Source: Thermodesulfovibrionales bacterium (GTDB lineage: Bacteria; Nitrospirota; Thermodesulfovibrionia; Thermodesulfovibrionales; SM23-35). Taken from it: DNA of 5,335 nucleotides. Location: NCBI GenBank assembly GCA_020053565.1, contig JAGVMY010000141.1, positions 1-5,335 of the forward strand, given 5' to 3'. Of this stretch, positions 1-5,335 are shown piece after piece. How positions within the stretch are numbered: position 1 is the first letter of the stretch; every line of letters starts with the position of its first letter. The notes beneath the pieces are model-generated. The model made no database searches. It was not told the DNA's origin and saw nothing but the letters and a program-made list of their open reading frames with translations. The position numbers were made by a program, and so were the translations under genes.

Positions 1-1181
1 ACTCTCACGAGCCTCTGGGCGAGAATACCTATCACTGATGATGCTACAAGAAATGGTTCTACGCCCATATCGAGAAGTCTTGTGATTGCAGAAGGTGCAT
101 CGTTTGTATGGAGGGTACTCAGGACAAGATGTCCTGTGAGTGATGCCTGAATTGCAATCTCTGCTGTCTCAAAGTCTCTTATCTCACCGACCATTATCAC
201 ATCAGGGTCCTGCCGTAATATTGAGCGTAACCCTGACGCAAAGGTAAGTCCTATTTTGGGATTGACATGAATCTGGCCGATACCTTTGAGCTGGTATTCA
301 ACAGGGTCTTCAACAGTGATGATATTTTTTTCTTCTGTATGAATCCTGTTCAGAGCAGCATAGAGTGTGGTGGTCTTACCACTCCCTGTAGGGCCGGTAA
401 CAAGCAGTATTCCGTTTGTTCTCTTCAGTAAGTCTTCGAGGCGACTCTCGTTATCCTTGTTGAGTCCAACTTCCCACAGTCCAATAAGCCCCTGTTTTCT
501 GTCGAGCAATCGTAAGACTGCTCTTTCTCCGAATGATGTAGGAATAATAGAGACCCTGATATCTATGTCCCTTCCGCCAATAAGAAGTCTTATCCTCCCA
601 TCCTGCGGCAGTCTCTTCTCTGCGATATCAAGATTTGCCATTATCTTCACTCTGCTTATGAGTGCCTCCTGAATAATCTTCGGAGGGCTTAAGACCCTAT
701 GTAAAATTCCGTCTACTCTAAGCCTCACATCAAGTTCCTTTTCATAAGGCTCTATGTGTATATCAGAAGCCCTCTCTTTTACAGCCTGCTGTAAAAGGGC
801 ATTCAAAAGTCTTATTATTGGTGCTTCTTCTGTGAGTTCAAGAATGTCTTTTGGTTTTTCGAATTCAGTTGCAACAGATGAGAGGTCTTCACCTGTGATG
901 TTGTCCATCACTTCCTCAGCAGATCCCATCTGGCCATAGAATCTGTTAATTGCATCAATAATGACACCTGGTGAAGCACTCAAAGGCATTGGTTTGAGGC
1001 CAAGGCGTTTTGAGAGTTCTAATAATGCGAGGATTCCTTTTTCGTCTGCAACTGCAGCCAGAAGAACTCCATCTTCTTTTCTGAGAGGCATTATCAGGTT
1101 GCCTTTTGCAAAAGAATGGGGTACGTCCTTGATAAGTGAAAGTTCTACATCTTCGTCCTTTATGGTGTCAATACCTTCCAT
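1..1181 (-). CDS. gspE: Type II secretion ATPase GspE (partial, C-terminus beyond window)
   Basis: This is the cytoplasmic hexameric ATPase of the T2SS, which powers pseudopilus assembly at the inner membrane. The window shows 393 codons from an ATG; family members are usually about 500-570 residues, so the C-terminal part is missing, including the expected tetracysteine zinc module. Residues 1-115 form a short N-terminal domain. The N2 domain follows with SDIHIEP (139-145), VDGIL (156-160) and LPQDGR (191-196). The ATPase core has Walker A GPTGSGKTT (263-271), the Asp box ITVEDPVEYQ (288-297), Walker B around DPDVIMVGEIRD (325-336) and the His box TGHLVLSTLHTN (349-360). All of these look intact. 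The start lies 6 bases after the gspD stop and has only a weak Shine-Dalgarno (AAGTG overlapping that stop), so translational coupling to gspD is likely. A PilB- or MshE-type pilus ATPase would share these motifs, but position after gspC-gspD makes GspE the right call. Confidence 0.95.
   Translation of the reverse strand, partial: MEGIDTIKDEDVELSLIKDVPHSFAKGNLIMPLRKEDGVLLAAVADEKGILALLELSKRLGLKPMPLSASPGVIIDAINRFYGQMGSAEEVMDNITGEDLSSVATEFEKPKDILELTEEAPIIRLLNALLQQAVKERASDIHIEPYEKELDVRLRVDGILHRVLSPPKIIQEALISRVKIMANLDIAEKRLPQDGRIRLLIGGRDIDIRVSIIPTSFGERAVLRLLDRKQGLIGLWEVGLNKDNESRLEDLLKRTNGILLVTGPTGSGKTTTLYAALNRIHTEEKNIITVEDPVEYQLKGIGQIHVNPKIGLTFASGLRSILRQDPDVIMVGEIRDFETAEIAIQASLTGHLVLSTLHTNDAPSAITRLLDMGVEPFLVASSVIGILAQRLVR
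769..800 (-). repeat. Inverted repeat (stem-loop) inside gspE
   Basis: A perfect 9-base inverted repeat with a 4-base loop has arms at 776-784 (CTTTTACAG) and 789-797 (CTGTAAAAG). Three further pairs, GCC 769-771 with GGC 798-800, can form across a 4-base bulge at 772-775. In the gspE mRNA this lies over codons of about residues 128-138 (LLNALLQQAVKERAS region). No U-run follows in the direction of transcription, so it is not an intrinsic terminator. It may be a chance result of the coding sequence. Confidence 0.5.
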
Positions 1182-1187
1182 AGTTTT

Positions 1188-3389
1188 TCACTTTATATTA
1201 TGCATCTTCATCTTATAGTTCGGTTCTGCATAGTGTACTTCAGGGATACTCGAGAATTCCTCAACAGCTTCTTCTACTTTCTGATCCTTTCTGAGCTTTA
1301 TATGATAGACCTTAATATTCTCGATAAATTTTATAACCGATGCACCTTTTTCAGAAATTATTGAAAATGCCTTTTCAGCGGGAACCTCTTCTTTGAATTT
1401 TATGAGAAGCTCTCCTTCTACATATTGCTTTTCCACCTTTGCGAACTCCTTCTCTTTATCCTTTGTAATCTGGGTAAGACTGTCTGCTTCTTTCACCACA
1501 TGCGGTGTGAGGAATACAAGGAGGTTTGTCTTCTGTTTTTTAACGCTTGACGTTTTGAAAAGCCATCCTAATATGGGTATGTCCCCAAGAACAGGTACTT
1601 TTGTGATGTTTTCTTCTTGTCTTTCCGCTATGAGACCGCTGATAACAACTGTTTGTCTGTCCTTCACCACAACCGATGTTTTGGTTGAACGCTTTGTTAT
1701 GGTAGGACCAACATTAATGAGGATAGATTCTGATTCTCCTTGTACCAAGCTTGAAATCTCCTGATATATATCAAGTTTCACATGATCACCTTCGGTAATC
1801 TGAGGAGTGATCTTCAACTTAATACCCACATCATACCTTTCGATGGAGCTGAGGACAGTATTGGTTGTGGTGAAGTCCCGTTCTCTCTTAGAGACGAAAG
1901 GAACATTTTCACCAACCATAATCTCTGCTTCCTTATTGTCTGAGGTGAGTATCTGGGGAGTTGAAAGGACATTTACAGTGCCTCTGAATTCTTCAAGGCT
2001 GAAGAGTGCAGAAAAACCAGGGACTGTCAAGGTAGAGGTAGTGACTGTTCCATCTGTCCCGATGGTAGTAATAGGGACATTGAGGAAATTCCCCATTCCC
2101 CCCGCTGTAAGACCAGATAATCCAGACAAAACAGACTGAAGGGAAGTTGAATTCATTGTGCCGAATCCTCCTATGACAATAGGTTCACCCTTATGTCTAG
2201 CGGTTACCCTCCATTTTGTTCCAAGCTCCCTCAGTTTGTCTACAGAGGCTTCTATAATCATTGCCTCAACGAATACCTGTCTCCTCTTCTTATCGAGATG
2301 TTTTATAACCTGAACAAGATTTTGATAATCGGCAGGTGATGCGACCACCACGAGCGAATTCGTGGCCTTATCAGGCGTGATGGTTATACCTCCGGCTGCC
2401 TCAAATGGCATGACTGGTGCACCCGGAGCTGCCTGTTTTGTGGGCTGCACTGACTTGAGCATTCCCTCCAGAACCTTTGAGAGCTCTGTGGCATCTGCAT
2501 TCTCGAGGAAATAGACATTTATTCTTCCCTGTGCCTCAGGAGATGGAATATCAAGGAGGGCGATGAGTGATTTCATAGATTCCCTCATCCCTTTGTCTCC
2601 AAAGAGAACGACAGCATTCAGCCTCTGGTCAGCTACTACTCTTGGCTCATCTGAAAGGACAGGTTGTCCCGGAGCCCTTATCTTTCCGCGGCTCATACCT
2701 TCATTCAGTATCTTCGCGATAGTATCAGCACTCGAATATTTGAGGATGACAATCTCAGGTTTTTCTTTTATGGATGGCTGATCTATGGCCTCGATAATAG
2801 AGAGAACCTTTTCCACATTCAGGCCTGAATCTATCACGAGAAGCAGGTTGCCAGGACCAAAGGCAGATATATGTCCATCTTTTGAGACGACTGGTTGAAG
2901 GAATCTCAGTGCATCATCAGATGATATATAGCGTAAAGGAATCAACCGCGCAATATAACTCTCATTGACAGGGAGTCTTTCTGTAGTAATCTGCATCCCC
3001 CGCTGCTTGGCTTCCATGGCAGGGACAATCTTGTATGCGTCAATACCGGATGGAATTACAGTGAATCCTTTAAGCTCAAGCACTGATGTAAAAAGATTGT
3101 AGGCATCATCAGCAGATAGCTTTGTGGGAGCTATTATCGTTATCTTCCCCTTCACCCTCTCATCGAAGATAAAATTCTTCCCTGTAATCTCACTGATGAA
3201 TTTTGTGACAGTTGACAGGTCAACATCGACAAAATTAAAGGTAACCTTCTGATCCTTTTTTATTCCAGCAAAGGCAACATTGACAAGAAATGGTGAAGGA
3301 TAAATGAGAGCACATAGAAAGAACATTAAAAACATAACACTGAAAATGAAAGATAAACGTTTGTCTATTATTTGTTTATTCCTTTTCAT
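1188..3389 (-). CDS. gspD: Type II secretion secretin GspD with a C-terminal subtilase-prodomain-like extension
   Basis: This is the outer-membrane secretin that forms the multimeric exit channel of the T2SS. The protein has 733 residues. A long signal peptide (about 1-41, hydrophobic 12-39, cleavage probably after AFA) precedes N0 (about 47-123), N1 (145-205), N2 (211-282) and N3 (289-366, with an Ala/Pro-rich loop at 315-334). The secretin barrel spans about 370-632. It contains VEAMIIEA (374-381), the Gly-rich gate segment, STPQILTSDN (476-485), VGENVPF (492-498) and the signature VPVLGDIPILGWLF (598-611), followed by KTNLLVFLTPHVV (620-632). A charged linker (633-655) leads to a domain at about 656-727 that resembles the propeptide of subtilisin-family proteases; it is listed separately. 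No lipobox is evident. The ATG start has a good Shine-Dalgarno. The gene lies 42 bases after gspC and 6 bases before gspE, clearly in one operon. The secretin identity is firm; the meaning of the C-terminal extension is open. Confidence 0.97.
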   Translation of the reverse strand: MKRNKQIIDKRLSFIFSVMFLMFFLCALIYPSPFLVNVAFAGIKKDQKVTFNFVDVDLSTVTKFISEITGKNFIFDERVKGKITIIAPTKLSADDAYNLFTSVLELKGFTVIPSGIDAYKIVPAMEAKQRGMQITTERLPVNESYIARLIPLRYISSDDALRFLQPVVSKDGHISAFGPGNLLLVIDSGLNVEKVLSIIEAIDQPSIKEKPEIVILKYSSADTIAKILNEGMSRGKIRAPGQPVLSDEPRVVADQRLNAVVLFGDKGMRESMKSLIALLDIPSPEAQGRINVYFLENADATELSKVLEGMLKSVQPTKQAAPGAPVMPFEAAGGITITPDKATNSLVVVASPADYQNLVQVIKHLDKKRRQVFVEAMIIEASVDKLRELGTKWRVTARHKGEPIVIGGFGTMNSTSLQSVLSGLSGLTAGGMGNFLNVPITTIGTDGTVTTSTLTVPGFSALFSLEEFRGTVNVLSTPQILTSDNKEAEIMVGENVPFVSKRERDFTTTNTVLSSIERYDVGIKLKITPQITEGDHVKLDIYQEISSLVQGESESILINVGPTITKRSTKTSVVVKDRQTVVISGLIAERQEENITKVPVLGDIPILGWLFKTSSVKKQKTNLLVFLTPHVVKEADSLTQITKDKEKEFAKVEKQYVEGELLIKFKEEVPAEKAFSIISEKGASVIKFIENIKVYHIKLRKDQKVEEAVEEFSSIPEVHYAEPNYKMKMHNIK
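1191..1424 (-). other. Subtilisin-type (fervidolysin-like) prodomain module at the GspD C-terminus
   Basis: These bases encode residues 656-733 of GspD, beyond the end of the secretin fold. What is seen is an opening strand GELLIKFKEEV (659-669), a helix around AEKAFSIISEKGA (671-683), strands VIKFIE (685-690) and VYHIKLRKD (694-702), a second helix VEEAVEEFSSI (705-715) and the closing PEVHYAEPNY (716-725). This order, and above all the closing motif, match the N-terminal prodomain of subtilases of the fervidolysin type, which acts as folding chaperone and inhibitor of the protease that normally follows. Here no protease follows, and the reading frame stops after eight more residues. It occupies the place of the S-domain of classical secretins. 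By inference it could bind subtilase substrates or help place the secretin. The resemblance was recognised by eye and has not been tested by profile search. Confidence 0.75.
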
Positions 3390-3395
3390 ATTTTT

Positions 3396-3400
3396 TCCTT
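3396..3400 (-). promoter_or_regulatory. Ribosome binding site of gspD
   Basis: On the minus strand AAGGA lies 6 bases before the gspD ATG at 3389, in a purine-rich leader of 42 bases that follows the gspC stop. It supports the chosen start, which also gives an uninterrupted signal peptide. A second purine-rich AAGAAGGAAGG lies further upstream (about 3417-3427), too far from the ATG to serve it. Confidence 0.7.
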
Positions 3401-3431
3401 TTTTCTCAACCTATACCTTCCTTCTTACTTC

Positions 3432-4304
3432 TTATTTTATCTGATACGTCATAGTCATCTTTGCCCCGTTTCTTATAATATCGAGCTGAACTCTGTCCAT
3501 TCCTTTCAGGGCTGTAAATGTCTGAAGTGCTGCTTCTGGACTTGAGATAGTATACTCATTAATACGTAAGAGAATATCGCTATTCTGAAGACCGAGGCTC
3601 TGGTATATTCCACCAGCTTTTACCTCACTGAGAACAAACCCTTCCTGCTTGCCGTCAACAATATTCGGCATGAGTCGGGCATGAGTCATAATCTCATTAG
3701 GGTTTTCTATTGCTTTCCGTACCCTCCTCTGATCAACTACATACGAACTTTCTCCTGTTTTACTCGCAAATCCAGAGGATAGTGTGCCTGTACCTCTCAC
3801 CTCTTTTATCAGGGGTATATCAGCTAAGGGAATATCTGTATCCTTGCCATTGATATTTACGAATACCCTGTCCTTCTCGACCTTTTTAAGTGTACCGATA
3901 CCGAACACAGAGTCACCTATCCTGAAGACATCCTGCTGGCCGGTCTTATCCATAAAGATTGCATAACTCAGACTCTTTGGCCCTGAGACAGTACCGACGA
4001 GTGATACATCTGACCGGGAGAGTGACTGACCTGATGCGGATGAGAGTGGTTTAATCTCGCCTCCTGGGAATCCGAAAGGGTTATTCTTCAGTATAGGTGC
4101 ATAATCCTGAAGGGTATACTTCACAACCTTTTCTCCCTTTTTTTCTGGCTTAATAACCTTTTCCTCAGAGCTTAAGGAGATTGACACCACATCCCTGATG
4201 AAATAGAGAATTGCAATGATGAGCAGGAGGCCTATGAAAATGTTCATAAATAAAATGAGCTTTGGATTCTTCAGGGAATGCCCTAAACTGTGTATCTTCA
4301 TCAC
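3432..4304 (-). CDS. gspC: Type II secretion inner-membrane clamp protein GspC (HR and PDZ domains)
   Basis: GspC connects the inner-membrane platform with the secretin and takes part in substrate recruitment. The 290-residue protein is of usual length. A short cytoplasmic N-terminus leads to one membrane helix (about 16-36). A charged periplasmic linker (45-62) precedes the HR domain (about 67-165), which carries the NNPFGFP entry motif (74-80) and the strand pattern DVSLVGTVSGP (99-109). In known systems this domain contacts the N0 domain of GspD. A PDZ domain closes the protein (about 205-288) and includes GIYQSLGLQNSDILLRIN (232-249). The start is GTG followed at once by ATG (GTG at 4304, ATG at 4301). 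The frame is closed by TAA eight codons upstream, so no longer N-terminus with a standard start codon is possible. No Shine-Dalgarno precedes either codon, which fits the candidate leaderless promoter listed separately. The gene begins 62 bases after the DUF3187 gene and ends 42 bases before gspD. Confidence 0.93.
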   Translation of the reverse strand: MMKIHSLGHSLKNPKLILFMNIFIGLLLIIAILYFIRDVVSISLSSEEKVIKPEKKGEKVVKYTLQDYAPILKNNPFGFPGGEIKPLSSASGQSLSRSDVSLVGTVSGPKSLSYAIFMDKTGQQDVFRIGDSVFGIGTLKKVEKDRVFVNINGKDTDIPLADIPLIKEVRGTGTLSSGFASKTGESSYVVDQRRVRKAIENPNEIMTHARLMPNIVDGKQEGFVLSEVKAGGIYQSLGLQNSDILLRINEYTISSPEAALQTFTALKGMDRVQLDIIRNGAKMTMTYQIK

Positions 4305-4341
4305 TGAGAAAAGAATACCAAAAGGTGTTTATGGATGTCAA
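4305..4341 (-). promoter_or_regulatory. Candidate sigma-70-type promoter of gspC and the T2SS operon
   Basis: On the minus strand a perfect TTGACA (4336-4341) is followed after 18 bases by TATTCT (4312-4317, four of six matches to TATAAT). The -10 box is preceded by TG at the extended -10 position (4319-4320). Transcription would begin about seven bases downstream, at or near 4305, directly at the GTG-ATG start of gspC. The mRNA would then be leaderless or nearly so, consistent with the absence of a Shine-Dalgarno there. The site lies in the 62-base gap after the DUF3187 gene, the only clear place for a promoter in this window. The assignment rests on consensus match and spacing only. Confidence 0.45.
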
Positions 4342-4366
4342 AAAAATTCAAGGACGGGATTTTTTA

Positions 4367-5332
4367 TCAGAATCTTCTCTTGAAAGAAAAAGTGACTGTA
4401 AAGTCAGGTGCACCTGCAGTATTCGGATCCTCTGTGAAGGAAAACTCAAGGCTGTTATTACCTGAAGAATATCTTCCTCCGAGAGAAAGAGTTACCGCTG
4501 TTCTGTCAACTGAGGGAATAGCTGTTTTTGGATAAGGTGATCCCTGAACAAATACCTGTCCAAGGAGGCTGAAATTTTTCCATAATGCAGATTCAATCCC
4601 AGCTCCTCCATAGGCAAAGGTTTTCAGCTTCACCCTCTCATATCCTTTTAAGTCGCCCGGAAAGATAACACCAAGATTGAGATATGCATTGAATATTTCA
4701 CTGAGCTTCTTGTCAATCAGTGCAGAAATACCTGCATCAATACTCCCGCTTCCATAGCCCTTTTTCGCGTTCCCTGTTGGAAACTCCACATCTCCTTTTA
4801 AACTGATAACAGGATCATTATTTAGTATTACCTTCTTTGCGGTGAGCCTTATATCTCCGATACCAATCTTACCGCTCTCACCTTTTATAACGAGAAAACC
4901 ATTTCTCCTCACTTCATAGAGGAATTTATTGGTTGGTCTATTACTTCTTCCATAATCAGGGAAGCCGAATGTCTCGTGATAGCTATTAATGAAACCATCC
5001 ATAAAACCAGAACTGAAACTAAGAAAAGGCACGTCAATGCCAAGTTCAATGAAATCCTGGATATTTTTCCTGAACCTGAAGGTAAGCTCTGTTATCTCCA
5101 TATCAAGTCCCATAGACCACTCAGAAGAGTTTCTAACAAGATTGATGGTGGAATGTGATAGGTTCATAGAAAAGGAGTTTTCAGTAGATGCTGATTCAAG
5201 ATATGGCTGATTAATATGAAGGAATAAAAGGAACTGGTTTTTTACCTGTAACGGCCCATCGAAAGAATATGCGATAGATGAAAAAGATAAAAAGGCTAAA
5301 AAGGTAATAAATAACCCTATGAGTTTTTTCAT
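4367..5332 (-). CDS. DUF3187-family predicted outer-membrane beta-barrel protein
   Basis: The function is unknown. The 321-residue protein has a clear signal peptide: Lys at positions 2-3, a hydrophobic core at 4-20, and likely cleavage after AYS at 21-23. The mature part alternates polar and hydrophobic residues in short strands and ends in Phe (SFKRRF), the usual C-terminal signal of outer-membrane barrels. Motifs that match my memory of DUF3187 are GPLQVKNQFLL near the mature N-terminus (26-36), IELGIDVPFLSFSSGFMDGF (95-114), and the HETFGFPDYGR stretch (119-129). Later Gly-rich strands include VEFPTGNAKKGYGSGSIDAG (182-201). The start is an ATG three bases from the window edge, so its ribosome site and promoter are not visible. 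It ends in tandem stops TGA-TAA, 62 bases before gspC. Adjacency to the T2SS genes suggests, but does not show, a link with secretion or with outer-membrane placement of the secretin. Confidence 0.8.
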   Translation of the reverse strand: MKKLIGLFITFLAFLSFSSIAYSFDGPLQVKNQFLLFLHINQPYLESASTENSFSMNLSHSTINLVRNSSEWSMGLDMEITELTFRFRKNIQDFIELGIDVPFLSFSSGFMDGFINSYHETFGFPDYGRSNRPTNKFLYEVRRNGFLVIKGESGKIGIGDIRLTAKKVILNNDPVISLKGDVEFPTGNAKKGYGSGSIDAGISALIDKKLSEIFNAYLNLGVIFPGDLKGYERVKLKTFAYGGAGIESALWKNFSLLGQVFVQGSPYPKTAIPSVDRTAVTLSLGGRYSSGNNSLEFSFTEDPNTAGAPDFTVTFSFKRRF

Positions 5333-5335
5333 AAC

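Noticed and set aside
1393..1764. Plus-strand open frame of 123 codons opposite gspD, and similar plus-strand frames at 367-672, 961-1218 and 1807-2139.
   Set aside because: They are antisense shadows of gspE and gspD. Their translations are Ser/Leu/Phe-rich without domain motifs, and the minus-strand genes there are unmistakable.
2351..2366. Short palindromic stretch CACGA...TCGTG around a CGAATTCG inside gspD.
   Set aside because: It has only five paired bases, lies within conserved coding sequence of the N3 domain, and has no regulatory context.
2385..2450. Ala/Pro-rich insertion in the GspD N3 domain (residues about 314-335) as a possible novel element.
   Set aside because: Low-complexity loops of variable length at this place in N3 are common among secretins.
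3310..3318. Cys26 in the GspD signal peptide (FFLCA) as a possible lipoprotein cleavage site.
   Set aside because: The preceding residues do not fit a lipobox, and the hydrophobic stretch continues past the Cys to a better signal peptidase I site after AFA near residue 41.
4341..4365. Inverted repeat AAAAAAT / ATTTTTT with an 11-base loop just after the DUF3187 stop, as a possible terminator.
   Set aside because: The stem is made only of A-T pairs and would be very weak. A T-run follows by composition alone, and one arm abuts the candidate -35 box. It does not meet the usual picture of a GC-rich hairpin.
4262..4535. Two overlapping short plus-strand frames (4262-4465 and 4335-4535) across the gspC-DUF3187 gap.
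   Set aside because: They overlap the starts and ends of two well supported minus-strand genes, have no recognisable protein features and conflict with each other.

Overview
The window holds the start of a type II secretion system (T2SS) operon, with an outer-membrane protein gene just before it. All four genes lie on the minus strand. In transcription order (right to left) they are: a DUF3187-type beta-barrel protein (4367-5332), gspC (3432-4304), gspD (1188-3389) and gspE (1-1181, cut by the window edge). Nothing on the plus strand looks like a real gene. There is no gene-free stretch over 100 bases, and no tRNA, rRNA, CRISPR array or insertion sequence was seen.

The order C-D-E is the classical order of T2SS operons, so gspF and the pseudopilin genes probably continue to the left of position 1. 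GspC is the inner-membrane clamp with an HR and a PDZ domain. GspD is the outer-membrane secretin through which folded proteins leave. GspE is the cytoplasmic ATPase that drives the pseudopilus. Together they link cytoplasmic ATP hydrolysis to release of exoproteins across the outer membrane. The DUF3187 protein is a predicted outer-membrane barrel whose role is unknown.

The organism is a Gram-negative (diderm) bacterium with a moderately AT-rich genome, roughly 40-45 % G+C by eye. Lys/Ile/Glu-rich proteins and the pairing of DUF3187 with a T2SS operon recall Nitrospirota (Thermodesulfovibrio-like) or related deltaproteobacterial lineages. This is an impression from style, not a demonstrated assignment.

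The most unusual feature is the C-terminus of GspD. After the complete secretin domain and a short charged linker comes a domain of about 75 residues that looks like the N-terminal prodomain of subtilisin-family (S8) proteases of the fervidolysin type, ending in the hallmark PEVHYAEPNY. No protease domain follows: the stop codon comes a few residues later and gspE starts at once. The domain sits where other secretins carry the pilotin-binding S-domain. Secondary points are a strong candidate promoter that would give a leaderless or nearly leaderless gspC mRNA, the same-frame gspD-gspE junction, and a stem-loop inside gspE.
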